Below are positions 42,946-50,947 of a stretch of DNA of 64,000 nucleotides, in pieces. Each line of letters opens with the position of its first letter. The first letter of the stretch is position 1. Source of the stretch: an uncultured Litoreibacter sp. (GTDB taxonomy: Bacteria; Pseudomonadota; Alphaproteobacteria; Rhodobacterales; Rhodobacteraceae); contig CANMWQ010000001.1 in NCBI GenBank assembly GCA_947501685.1, forward strand, positions 1-64,000, read 5' to 3'. The notes under the pieces are model-generated. The model was not told where the DNA came from. It ran no database searches and was given only the letters and a program-made list of their open reading frames with translations. The translations under genes and the position numbers were made by a program.

Positions 42946-44271
42946 TCAGGCGCGGGCTTTCGCGGCAAAGCCGCGTGCGTCAGACGGCGCCAGCCCCAGC
43001 TGCGCCTCAGGCGCAAACACAGCCGTCAGCTCCGGCGCGTTCCATTTGGCCAGCGCCGCGTCTTTCAGGCTGCCGCCTTGCGCAATGATCTCCGCACACA
43101 GCTCTTTCACCGCCGCCTGCGCCTCAGGGCGCGTCATCCGGTCTGCCAAAGCAAATTGCAAAGCTTCAGCATAGATCAACCCGCGCCCGTCATCGATATT
43201 GCGCCGCATCGCGTGTGGATCCGGCGTGATGCCTGCCAGCATCTCTTCCGCCACGGCCAATCCGCGCCCGACCCCAATACAGACCTGCCCAAGCGCCATC
43301 CATTCGCTCATCCACGCCGCCGCGTCGCGTTGCTGGCGGTGGATCGCGGCACCTTGCAGCACGGTATTGGCCCCGATCACACCCCGCGCCAAAGCGCTCA
43401 GCAAGGAGGGCAAAACCGGGTTTTGCTTTTGCGGCATGGTGGAGGAACTCCCGCCGCCGCCAAGCCGTAACTCGCCAATGCCGCTTTGCGTCATCAGCAG
43501 CACATCCTCGCCCATCTTCGCCAGTGATGCGCTGATCTGCGTGGCCCAAGCCGACAGCCCGGCAAGACCGTGCCGCGCGCTGTGCCAACTGGTGTCGCGG
43601 TTGCCTAGCCGCAGCTCATCGGCCAGTTTTAGGCGCAGCTCTGCGGCCTGCGGGCCGTAAGCCGCTCCGGTTCCAGCCGCACCAGACAGCGAGACCGTGA
43701 TGACCCCAGCCTTTACCGCCTCACGACCATTGTGCAGGTCCAGCAAGGGCAGCCCCCAACCCGCAACCACCGCGCCAAAGCTGGTGGGGGTGGCGACCTG
43801 CATCCATGTGCGCCCGGCCATCGGAAGTGTGGCATGGGTCTCGGCCATGTCGCCAAGCAGGTGCAGCACCGCTTTCATGCGCGTCTCGATCAGCGCCAAA
43901 ACCTGCCGCAACCGCAGGGCGAGGGCCGTGTCCATGATGTCTTGCGTCGTGGCCCCCCAATGCAGGAACTGCGCATGTTCCGGGGCTTCCATCGCCTTGC
44001 GCATGGCGTTGACCAAGGCGGGCACCGGGATGCCATTCGCGGCGGTCTCTGCCGCCAATCCGGTCGGGTCGACCTGAATTTCGCGGGTGCTCCGGGTGAT
44101 AAACGCGGCGGAAAGCTCGGGGATGATCCCCAATTCACCCTGCGCCTTGGCCAAGGCCCCCTCAACCAGCATCATGGCGCGGACTTCGGCACTGTCGGAA
44201 AATAGTGAGCCGATCTCGGCGTCATGAAACAGGTCGCGGTAAAGCCCGCTGTCAAAAGGCGTCGTGGCCAT
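42946..44271 (-). CDS. pcaB: 3-carboxy-cis,cis-muconate cycloisomerase
   Basis: Fumarase/aspartase-superfamily enzyme of the protocatechuate branch of the beta-ketoadipate pathway. The 441-aa protein has the superfamily signature GGGGSSSTMPQKQNPVLPSLL (active-site Ser loop), THATLPMAGRTWMQVATPTSFG and HWGATTQDIMDTALAL. pcaD lies 3 bp upstream; pcaC, pcaH, pcaG and pcaQ, which accompany it in many Rhodobacteraceae, are not here. A related family member, adenylosuccinate lyase, is excluded by these motifs. Confidence 0.92.
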   Translation of the reverse strand: MATTPFDSGLYRDLFHDAEIGSLFSDSAEVRAMMLVEGALAKAQGELGIIPELSAAFITRSTREIQVDPTGLAAETAANGIPVPALVNAMRKAMEAPEHAQFLHWGATTQDIMDTALALRLRQVLALIETRMKAVLHLLGDMAETHATLPMAGRTWMQVATPTSFGAVVAGWGLPLLDLHNGREAVKAGVITVSLSGAAGTGAAYGPQAAELRLKLADELRLGNRDTSWHSARHGLAGLSAWATQISASLAKMGEDVLLMTQSGIGELRLGGGGSSSTMPQKQNPVLPSLLSALARGVIGANTVLQGAAIHRQQRDAAAWMSEWMALGQVCIGVGRGLAVAEEMLAGITPDPHAMRRNIDDGRGLIYAEALQFALADRMTRPEAQAAVKELCAEIIAQGGSLKDAALAKWNAPELTAVFAPEAQLGLAPSDARGFAAKARA

Positions 44272-44274
44272 AAG

Positions 44275-45075
44275 CTAGATTTGCCCCCCGATATGCCCGG
44301 TGTCGCGCATGAAGCGGGTCAGCACCTCTGCATATTCCGCCGGCTGCTCCACGCAAGGCAGATGCCCGCCGCGCCGGATCAAATGGAACTGGCTGCCCTT
44401 GACCAGCTCTTGCGTCTCGCGCATCAGATCAGGCGGCGTGGCCCCGTCCTCCGCCCCGGCAATGGCGAGGGTCGGCAGGGTCAGGGCGGCGGTTGTGGTG
44501 TAGAAATCCGTCCCCGCAATCGCATGGCCGGTGCCGATATAGCCGTCAGGCTCTGTGGCCACCAGCATCTCGCGCCATGGCGCGATCTGGTCCGAGCCGT
44601 GCCACGCTTTCGAGAACCACCGCTCCATCGTGGCATCGGCCACGGCCTCCATGCCGCCCGCGCGGATCATGTCGAAACGGCCTTGCCAAATCTCATGCGT
44701 GCCGATCTTGGCGGCGGTATTCGACAAGACCATCGCGCGGACCAAATCCATCCGCTTGGTGGCCAGCCCTTGGGCCACCAAGCCGCCCACGGACAGCCCG
44801 ACAAAGAGCGCGTCCTTCACTGCGAGTTGATCCATCAGCTGCTCTACATCGCGCACCATCGCGCCCATCGAATAGGGAGGCTCCGTCACATCCGTTTGTC
44901 CATGCCCGCGCATGTCATAGCGGATGATCCGCAGCCCCTCGGGCAGCAGCGGCATGATCGGGTCCCACAGATGTAAATTGGTACCCAGAGAATTGGCAAA
45001 GACCACCGGCGCGCCACCCGGCTCCCCGTCCTCGTGGTAATGCAGCTTGATGTCGTCGAGGGTGAGGAATGGCAT
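44275..45075 (-). CDS. pcaD: 3-oxoadipate enol-lactonase
   Basis: Alpha/beta hydrolase that opens 3-oxoadipate enol-lactone. The 266-aa protein MPFLTLDDIKLHYHEDGEPG... shows the oxyanion loop FANSLGTNLHLWDP, the nucleophile elbow GLSVGGLVAQG, an Asp in AGAEDGATPP and His in IRRGGHLPCVEQP. The track ORF of 638 aa is an over-extension into the opposite-strand dehydrogenase; the true start is ATG at 45073-45075. It is first gene of pcaD-pcaB-MFS and acts two steps after PcaB, with the decarboxylase PcaC missing locally. Confidence 0.92.
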   Translation of the reverse strand: MPFLTLDDIKLHYHEDGEPGGAPVVFANSLGTNLHLWDPIMPLLPEGLRIIRYDMRGHGQTDVTEPPYSMGAMVRDVEQLMDQLAVKDALFVGLSVGGLVAQGLATKRMDLVRAMVLSNTAAKIGTHEIWQGRFDMIRAGGMEAVADATMERWFSKAWHGSDQIAPWREMLVATEPDGYIGTGHAIAGTDFYTTTAALTLPTLAIAGAEDGATPPDLMRETQELVKGSQFHLIRRGGHLPCVEQPAEYAEVLTRFMRDTGHIGGQI

Positions 45076-45222
45076 GTGCTGATCTCCCGGTTCTGCGTCG
45101 CCAAAACCTATCCGCGCAGGTGACGCGGCGCAATCCATGGCGTGGCAGGTGCAAAGCCACTTGCGCCGCCCTGTCCTTCGGTCAAAAGTCAGTGGCAACA
45201 CGAGATAGAAAGGACCTGGCCC

Positions 45223-46311
45223 ATGCCCCTTGTGAAAGCCGCCGTCTGCCATGAGTTTGGCGCGCCCCTGGTGATCGAAGAGGTGGAGCTTGCCGCCCCC
45301 ATCGCAGGCGAGGTCGAGGTCAAGCTTGAGGCCTGCGCGATTTGCTTCTCGGACCTGTCTTTCATGGATGGCGGCTGGGGCGGCACATTGCCTGCCGTCT
45401 ACGGCCACGAGGCCGCGGGGCGCATCACCGCTTTGGGCGCGGGCGTGACCGACTACAAGGTAGGCGACGCGGTGCTGGTCACGCTCATCCGCTCTTGCGG
45501 GACCTGCATGCCCTGCGCCACCGGGCAGCCCGTGCAATGCGGCACCGGCTATGACCGCGACGCGGGCCCTTTGAAAACCGCAAGCGGCGGCACCTTGCAA
45601 CACGGGCTCGCCTGCGGCGCCTTTGCCGAAAGCGCGGTGGTCGACCAGTCGCAAATTGCGCGCATTCCGGATGATATGCCAATGGACGCGGCCTCGCTTT
45701 TGTCCTGCGGTGTGATCACCGGCATGGGCGCGGTCGTGAACACCGCGCAGGTGCGCCCGGGCCAGAACGTGGTGGTGATCGGCGCAGGCGGGGTCGGCCT
45801 GAACGCCATCCAAGGGGCCGCCATTGCCGGGGCCGCGCGGATCATCGCCATGGACGTGCTTGAAGACAAGCTGGAAGTGGCCCGCGAGTTTGGTGCCACC
45901 GATTGCGTCTTGGCCAGCTCCGAGAAGCCATGGAAGGAGATCGCCAAGATCACCGGGGGCCGCATGGCGGATGCCGTTTTTGTCACCGTCGGCGCGATCC
46001 CGGCCTTTGAGCAAGGCCTGCGTTATCTGGCGGCGGGCGGCGACATGTATATCGTGGGCATGCCGCATTCGGGCGCCAAGGCAGAATATGAGCCGGTTAT
46101 TCTGGGCGCTGTGGGGCAGGGCATGAAGGGCACAAAGATGGGCGACACCGTGCTCAAGCGCGACATCCCTTGGATGGTGGACCTGTACCAACAGGGCCGG
46201 TTGAAGCTGGACGAGCTGATTTCTGGCCGCTGGTCGCTTGATGAGATCAACGAGGCCATCGCCGACACCCGCTCAGGTGCCGCGCGGCGCAACGTGATTG
46301 TGTTTAAATGA
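45223..46311 (+). CDS. zinc-dependent alcohol dehydrogenase (MDR family, class III-like)
   Basis: A 362-aa enzyme. Catalytic zinc ligands: Cys in ACAICFSDLSF, His-Glu in VYGHEAAGR, and a late Cys in LSCGVITGMGAV. Structural zinc cysteines are in RSCGTCMPCATGQPVQC. The cofactor motif is VIGAGGVGLNAIQGAAIAG, and the C-terminal KRDIPWMVDLYQQGRLKLDELIS is like class III/mycothiol- or NAD-type dehydrogenases. AAAGGA precedes ATG 45223. The direction is divergent from pcaD. The substrate is not known; S-(hydroxymethyl)glutathione-type or aromatic/aliphatic alcohols are possible. Confidence 0.82.
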   Translation: MPLVKAAVCHEFGAPLVIEEVELAAPIAGEVEVKLEACAICFSDLSFMDGGWGGTLPAVYGHEAAGRITALGAGVTDYKVGDAVLVTLIRSCGTCMPCATGQPVQCGTGYDRDAGPLKTASGGTLQHGLACGAFAESAVVDQSQIARIPDDMPMDAASLLSCGVITGMGAVVNTAQVRPGQNVVVIGAGGVGLNAIQGAAIAGAARIIAMDVLEDKLEVAREFGATDCVLASSEKPWKEIAKITGGRMADAVFVTVGAIPAFEQGLRYLAAGGDMYIVGMPHSGAKAEYEPVILGAVGQGMKGTKMGDTVLKRDIPWMVDLYQQGRLKLDELISGRWSLDEINEAIADTRSGAARRNVIVFK

Positions 46312-46345
46312 GCGCCTTTGGCGCGCAGTTTGTTTTGTGCTCTTT

Positions 46346-46407
46346 GAGGGGCTTTGCCCCTCAGCCGCACGGGCAAGACCCCAGGATATTTCTGAACATG
46401 GAAAGAG
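46346..46407 (-). repeat. REP-like intergenic repeat, copy 4
   Basis: Hairpin GAGGGGC-ttt-GCCCCTC (46346-46362), a GCCGCACGGGC stretch, then the exact inverted copy of the 24-bp block of copy 3 (46384-46407). Its last bases GGAAAGAG lie 3 nt before the ATG of the enolase-superfamily gene and appear to serve as its ribosome site. Confidence 0.75.
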
Positions 46408-46410
46408 CCT

Positions 46411-47643
46411 ATGAAGTTAGCTGAGCTTGAGACCTTTGTGGTGGCGCCGCCCGCGCCGGGCTGGGGCGGGCGCTACTGGATATTTACCAAGCTGACCACC
46501 GATGACGGGATCATCGGCTACGGCGAGGTCTATGCCTCGGCGGTGGCACCCGATGTGCAGGTCGCTGTGGTGCGTGACGTGTTTGAGCGGCATATGAAGG
46601 GTGAAAGCCCTGAAAACATCGAGAAGATGTTTCGGCGCGCCTATTCCTCCGGGTTCACGCAGCGGCCTGACCCGACCGTGATGGGCGCGTTTTCCGGGCT
46701 TGAGATTGCGTGCTGGGATATTCTGGGCAAAGCACGCGGGCGGCCCGTTTGGGCGCTGTTGGGCGGCAAGATGAACGAGCGCGTGCGGGCCTATACCTAT
46801 CTCTACCCGCTGCCGCATCACGATTTGACGGAGTTCTGGACCTCGCCGGAACAGGCGGCAGAGGCCGCGTTGGACTGTGTGGGTCGGGGCTATACGGCGG
46901 TGAAATTTGACCCAGCGGGACCCTACACACTGCGCGGCGGGCATCAGCCTGCGATGAGCGACATTTCCATGTCGGTGGCGTTTTGCAAGGCGATCCGCGA
47001 GGCGGTTGGCGACCGGGCGGATCTGCTTTTTGGCACCCATGGGCAGTTCAACACGCCGGGTGCGATCCGGCTGGGCCAAGCGTTGGAGCCTTATAACCCG
47101 CTCTGGTATGAAGAGCCGATCCCGCCCGATAATCTGTTGGAATTTGCCGAAGTTGCCCGCGCGGTGCGCATTCCGATTGCCACCGGCGAACGGATGACGA
47201 CCAAGGCGGAATTTGCCACCGTTTTGCGCAGTGGCGGGGCCAAGATTTTGCAGCCCGCTTTGGGGCGCGCGGGCGGCATTTGGGAGATGAAGAAGCTGGC
47301 CGCGATTGCAGAAGTGTTCAACGCCGAGATTGCGCCGCATCTTTATGCGGGGCCCGTTGAGTGGGCGGCGAATATCCATCTGGGCAGCTCGATCCCCAAC
47401 CTATTGATGTGCGAAAGCATCGAGACGCCGTTCCATGACGCGCTGATCGGCGGCACCATCAAGGTCGAGAACGGCTATATCACCCCGCCTGAGACCCCCG
47501 GTCTGGGCATCGCCTTTGACGAGGATTTGGCCCGCGCGCATCCCTATACCGGGACGGAGCTGCATTTGCAGATGCAAGAAGACCCGTGCAATTACCAAGA
47601 CGGCAACAGATTTTCCGGGGGCGCACCGCCTTTAGAGGATTAG
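46411..47643 (+). CDS. mandelate racemase/muconate lactonizing enzyme-superfamily dehydratase
   Basis: A 410-aa enolase-superfamily enzyme. The N-terminal capping domain is followed by the barrel with YTAVKFDPAG (KxD-type catalytic area), LLFGTHGQFN, LWYEEPIPPDN (Glu metal ligand), IATGERMTTKAEF (Glu ligand in GER) and a late HLYAGPVEWAANIHL (His). The GER and WYEEP blocks resemble sugar-acid dehydratases (galactonate, rhamnonate, mannonate types). The substrate is unassigned, but the convergent FadR-type regulator suggests an inducible sugar-acid route. The ribosome site lies within repeat copy 4. Confidence 0.8.
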   Translation: MKLAELETFVVAPPAPGWGGRYWIFTKLTTDDGIIGYGEVYASAVAPDVQVAVVRDVFERHMKGESPENIEKMFRRAYSSGFTQRPDPTVMGAFSGLEIACWDILGKARGRPVWALLGGKMNERVRAYTYLYPLPHHDLTEFWTSPEQAAEAALDCVGRGYTAVKFDPAGPYTLRGGHQPAMSDISMSVAFCKAIREAVGDRADLLFGTHGQFNTPGAIRLGQALEPYNPLWYEEPIPPDNLLEFAEVARAVRIPIATGERMTTKAEFATVLRSGGAKILQPALGRAGGIWEMKKLAAIAEVFNAEIAPHLYAGPVEWAANIHLGSSIPNLLMCESIETPFHDALIGGTIKVENGYITPPETPGLGIAFDEDLARAHPYTGTELHLQMQEDPCNYQDGNRFSGGAPPLED

Positions 47644-48407
47644 CGCAGGGCTTCCTGTTCAAGACGCTGTCGGGCAATGGCCTCATGGCGGTCGGCGCGG
47701 GATTGGGCGGACAGGCTGTTCTCGACATAAGTCAGGTGATCTGCCACGGCAGCCCGCGCGGCGGCGGGGTCGCGCTGTTGCAAAGCATCATTGATGGCTC
47801 GGTGCTGGTCCAAAAGCGTGTCGCGGGTGATGCGTTGTTTGAACATGATCTGGCGGTTGTAGAACACGCCCTCGCGCAGCAGGGTGAACATCGCGCGCAT
47901 CATATGCAGCATGACGACGTTGTGGCTGGCCTCGATGATGGCGAGGTGGAACTCGGCGTCGAGCTGGCTTTCCTCCGCCGGATTGCGCTTGGAATGGGCG
48001 GCTTCCATCTTGCGAAACACGGTATTGATCACTTGCAGGTCCGTATCGGAGCCCAAGGTTGCGGCGCGCTCGGCGGCCATGCCTTCCATATCGCGGCGAA
48101 AGGAGATGTAGTCGAACATCGCTTCCTCATGGTCGGAGAACAATCGCACCAAAGTCTCGGAAAACTCCGCCCCCATGACATCGGCCACGAAGATGCCCGC
48201 GCCCGCTTTCGGTTCCAGCAGGTTGCGCTCTTGCAGGGCGGCGATGGCCTCCCGCAGGGAGGGCCGTGAGACGCCCAGCTTTTCGGCCAGCTCACGTTCG
48301 GCAGGCAGGCGGTCTCCGGGGCGCAGGATACCGCGCAGGATCAGCAGTTCGATCTGCTTGACCACGGTTCCTGCGAGTTTCTCTGGCTGGATCTTTTGAA
48401 ACGGCAT
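47640..48407 (-). CDS. GntR-family regulator, FadR subfamily
   Basis: A 255-aa regulator with a winged HTH (VVKQIELLILRGILRPGDRLPAERELAEKLGVSRPSLREAIAALQ) and an FCD ligand domain with metal-binding His residues (DAEFHLAIIEASHN, DQHRAINDALQQRD, AVADHLTYVENSL). Such PdhR/LldR-like members respond to organic or sugar acids. It converges on the enolase-superfamily gene, the stops overlapping by 4 bp, so the pair is probably functional. A matching operator palindrome lies 17 bp upstream of its start. Confidence 0.88.
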   Translation of the reverse strand: MPFQKIQPEKLAGTVVKQIELLILRGILRPGDRLPAERELAEKLGVSRPSLREAIAALQERNLLEPKAGAGIFVADVMGAEFSETLVRLFSDHEEAMFDYISFRRDMEGMAAERAATLGSDTDLQVINTVFRKMEAAHSKRNPAEESQLDAEFHLAIIEASHNVVMLHMMRAMFTLLREGVFYNRQIMFKQRITRDTLLDQHRAINDALQQRDPAAARAAVADHLTYVENSLSAQSRADRHEAIARQRLEQEALR

Positions 48408-48423
48408 GGGGTCCCTCCGAATT

Positions 48424-48442
48424 GGTCAAATTATATGACCAC
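48424..48442. promoter_or_regulatory. FadR-type operator upstream of the regulator gene
   Basis: TGGTCA-AATTATA-TGACCA is an exact inverted repeat with a 7-nt AT-rich centre, 17 bp before the regulator start. GGTC/GACC arms are typical of FadR-subfamily sites (TNGTNNNACNA-like), so autoregulation is likely. Confidence 0.65.
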
Positions 48443-48461
48443 GCATGGCAACCCGCAAACA

Positions 48462-48489
48462 AAAACGGCCCCCGACTGTCGAGGGCCGC
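48462..48489 (-). terminator. intrinsic terminator behind the first OmpA lipoprotein gene
   Basis: On the minus strand CGGCCC pairs with GGGCCG and the inner CGA with TCG; TTTTTG follows directly. It ends the OmpA transcript before the GntR regulatory region. Confidence 0.75.
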
Positions 48490-48509
48490 TTGGTTTGATG
48501 TAAGCAGTG

Positions 48510-49160
48510 CTAGGCCGCGTTGGGGCGGATGATGATCTCGACCCGGCGGTTTTGGGCCTTGCCCTCTTCGGTGGTGTTGGCCGCGACGGGTTGGCTTTCG
48601 CCCATGCCGAACGTGTCCAACCGCGAGGACGCGACGCCTGCGCCCTCAAGCACCCAGGACACCGCATAGGCGCGGCGCTCCGACAGGTCGGCATTATGCG
48701 CGTCCGAGCCGCTGTCATCGGTATGCCCGACAATGCGCACGGTGCTGTCAGGGTAGCTGTTCAGATTGCCCGCAAGCGCCTGCAGATCGCTTTCCAGCGC
48801 CGGGCTGAGTGTCGCGCTGTCAGAGGCAAAGAGCAGGGCTTGCGGCAATGTCACGCGCAGCTCCTCGCCCGTATTCTCAATGGAGATGTTCTCGTTGGGG
48901 ATGTCGCGGCGCAGGTCTTGCGCTTGCTTGTCCAGCTGGTGGCCGATGACGCCGCCTGCTGCGGCCCCGATGCCTGCGCCAACGATGCCTTTTCCAAGGC
49001 TGTTATTGTCGCTCGATGCGCCAAGCAGCCCGCCCAAGACGCCGCCCACCAGCGCGCCGGTCTGGGCTTTATTGACGTTTGTGGTGTCGAAATTTGTGGT
49101 GTCGCATGCCGACAAAGACAATGCGGCCGCACCGATGATGCTCAGTGTTTTAAGGGTCAT
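48510..49160 (-). CDS. OmpA-family lipoprotein A
   Basis: A 216-aa outer-membrane-type lipoprotein: lipobox LSAC after MTLKTLSIIGAAALS, a glycine-zipper segment (GALVGGVLGGLLGASSDNNSLGKGIVGAGIGAAAGGVIG) and a C-terminal OmpA domain (LFASDSATLSPALESDLQALAGNLNSYPDSTVRIVGHTDDSGSDAHNADLSERRAYAVSWVL). The peptidoglycan-binding Asp and Arg are within HTDDSGSDAHNADLSERRA. It is a tandem paralogue of the gene at 49292; both stop codons are followed on the DNA by near-identical sequence. Presumed role: wall-to-membrane tether. Confidence 0.88.
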   Translation of the reverse strand: MTLKTLSIIGAAALSLSACDTTNFDTTNVNKAQTGALVGGVLGGLLGASSDNNSLGKGIVGAGIGAAAGGVIGHQLDKQAQDLRRDIPNENISIENTGEELRVTLPQALLFASDSATLSPALESDLQALAGNLNSYPDSTVRIVGHTDDSGSDAHNADLSERRAYAVSWVLEGAGVASSRLDTFGMGESQPVAANTTEEGKAQNRRVEIIIRPNAA

Positions 49161-49249
49161 GTGTTACCTGCCTCGGTTATGTGTCCCGCCATTTTTGGCG
49201 TGGTTATAAGCAGATAATATCGCGCAAATCGCCCTGTGTTAAGGGGGAA

Positions 49250-49284
49250 TCGGCGGCCTGCGGGCTCAGGATGCAGGCCGCCGA
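49250..49284 (-). terminator. long hairpin between the two OmpA lipoprotein genes
   Basis: Perfect 12-bp inverted repeat TCGGCGGCCTGC / GCAGGCCGCCGA around an 11-nt loop, 8 nt after the stop of lipoprotein B. The following T tract is poor (ATTCCCCC), so termination efficiency is uncertain. Confidence 0.6.
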
Positions 49285-49291
49285 TAAGAAG

Positions 49292-49927
49292 CTAGGCCGC
49301 GTTGGGGCGGATGATGATCTCGACCCGGCGGTTCTGGGCCCGGCCCGCCGCCGTGTTGTTGGAAGCCACTGGCTGAGCCTCGCCCGCACCTTGGGTGCGC
49401 AGCCGCGCGGAGGAGACGCCCTCGCTCCGCAACACCGAAGCCACCGCCGCCGCACGGCGCTCCGACAGGTTCTGGTTGTAGCCCGGATCGCCCGTGCTGT
49501 CGGTATGCCCGACCACAAAGACGGTGGAGTTGGGATAGTCGCCCAGATTTGCGGCCAACACCCGGATGTCGGAGACCAGATCGCCGCGCAGCGACGCACT
49601 GTCGGTGGCAAAGAGCAGATCCTGCGGCATGGTCACGCGCAGCTCTGAGCCGGTGTTGACGACGGCAATATCGCTATCAAGGTCGCGGCGCAGCTCGCCT
49701 GCCTGCTTGTCCAGCTCATTGCCGATGGCTCCGCCGACAGCACCACCGATGGCCGCGCCTATGATGCCGCGCTCCAGCTTGTTGTCGTCGGTGGAGTTCG
49801 CGCCCAGCAGCCCGCCGACGGCCGCGCCGACGATTGCGCCGTTCTTGGTGCGTTGGTTCGGGTCACCGGGTTGCGCGCAAGCGCCCAGAACAAGAATGGC
49901 GGGCAGGGCGATCAGGATCGGTTTCAT
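49292..49927 (-). CDS. OmpA-family lipoprotein B
   Basis: A 211-aa paralogue of lipoprotein A: lipobox VLGAC in MKPILIALPAILVLGACAQPG, a glycine zipper (GAIVGAAVGGLLGANSTDDNKLERGIIGAAIGGAVGGAIG) and an OmpA domain with FVVGHTDSTGDPGYNQNLSERRAAAV. The last 14 residues (QNRRVEIIIRPNAA) are the same as in lipoprotein A, also at DNA level. Same strand as A, with a hairpin between them. Tandem duplication followed by divergence, with the 3' ends kept alike. Confidence 0.88.
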   Translation of the reverse strand: MKPILIALPAILVLGACAQPGDPNQRTKNGAIVGAAVGGLLGANSTDDNKLERGIIGAAIGGAVGGAIGNELDKQAGELRRDLDSDIAVVNTGSELRVTMPQDLLFATDSASLRGDLVSDIRVLAANLGDYPNSTVFVVGHTDSTGDPGYNQNLSERRAAAVASVLRSEGVSSARLRTQGAGEAQPVASNNTAAGRAQNRRVEIIIRPNAA

Positions 49928-50077
49928 GGCAGATATCCTTTCATTGGCCGCATAAATGCGGCTGACGCGGTTAGATGTGTGTGGCGGCGTCGAAACTACA
50001 ACTCACAACTTCGCGCGCATACGCAGGTTCCCGCCAATGAGGTCACTTTGTTGAAACACAGCGAAATCAGGCGGCGT

Positions 50078-50947
50078 TTAGCCGTTTGCGGTGGCAGCTT
50101 CCTGCCGAGTGTCGTCGCGGACCGCCTCATAGGCCAGAAGCGCGCGTTTCACGGGCAGGCCCCAATGATACCCGCCCAAACCACCCGATTTGCGTAAGGC
50201 ACGATGGCACGGAACCAGCCAACTGATCGGGTTACGCCCCACGGCAGTGCCCACGGCGCGCACAGCTTTGGGATGGCCGATATGGCCTGCAATTTCGGAA
50301 TAGGTGGTGATCTGGCCCGACGGGATGGCCAGCAACGCCTCCCACACTTTGATCTGAAACGGCGCGCCGATCAGGTAAAGCGGCGCGGGCTGCGCGCCAA
50401 AGGCCGCCTGCACCCAAGGGCGCAGCATGTCGGCATCTTCGGCAAAATCAGCGTTCGGCCAGCGCGAGGTGAGGTCACGCATCGCTTCCTCTTCCCCCAT
50501 TTCGGCGGAGAACCCAATGCCGCAAATGCCGCGCTCCGTGCCCATCACCAAGGCGGGGCCGAAGGGGCTGTCAAACCAGCCCCAGCGGATGGTCAGGCCT
50601 GCGCCTTTCAGGGCGAAATCGCCGGGGCTCATCGCCTCCCAACGCAGGAACAAATCATGCAAGCGGCTGGAGCCCGACAGCCCCACCGCATCTGCCGTGC
50701 CCAGCGTGGTAAACTTCGCATCCAGCAGCGCCTTGGCATGGCCCAGCACCAGATATTGCTGGTAGCGCTTCGGAGACACCCCGGCCCATTTGCTGAACAC
50801 CCGCTGAAAATGCGCAGGGCTCATCGACATCTTGGCGGCCAGCGCCTCAAGGCTCAGGTCGGGGCCGTGCGCGTCGATAACCTCGATGGCGCGTCGCACC
50901 ACCTCGTAATGGTAGCTGGTATCGTCACTCTGGGGCAGGGCGCTCAT
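50078..50947 (-). CDS. bifunctional AraC-type regulator/O6-methylguanine-DNA methyltransferase (Ada-like)
   Basis: A 289-aa protein. An AraC-type HTH (about residues 15-110: SLEALAAKMSMSPAHFQRVFSKWAGVSPKRYQQYL) is joined to an alkyltransferase domain with the acceptor Cys in NPISWLVPCHRALRKSG and the DNA-recognition helix AVRAVGTAVGRNP. The N-terminal Cys-rich zinc domain of E. coli Ada, which takes methyl groups from phosphotriesters, is absent, so activation must differ. ATG at 50947; the track starts 40 codons earlier. It is divergent from nth, a base-excision gene, which suggests a shared DNA-repair promoter region. Confidence 0.88.
   Translation of the reverse strand: MSALPQSDDTSYHYEVVRRAIEVIDAHGPDLSLEALAAKMSMSPAHFQRVFSKWAGVSPKRYQQYLVLGHAKALLDAKFTTLGTADAVGLSGSSRLHDLFLRWEAMSPGDFALKGAGLTIRWGWFDSPFGPALVMGTERGICGIGFSAEMGEEEAMRDLTSRWPNADFAEDADMLRPWVQAAFGAQPAPLYLIGAPFQIKVWEALLAIPSGQITTYSEIAGHIGHPKAVRAVGTAVGRNPISWLVPCHRALRKSGGLGGYHWGLPVKRALLAYEAVRDDTRQEAATANG

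Noticed and set aside
44275-46191. 638-aa ORF on the minus strand
   Set aside because: Only the last 266 codons are PcaD. The N-terminal two thirds are antisense to the zinc dehydrogenase at 45223-46311 and rich in His, Arg and Gly, as expected of a shadow frame. A normal PcaD start lies at 45075.
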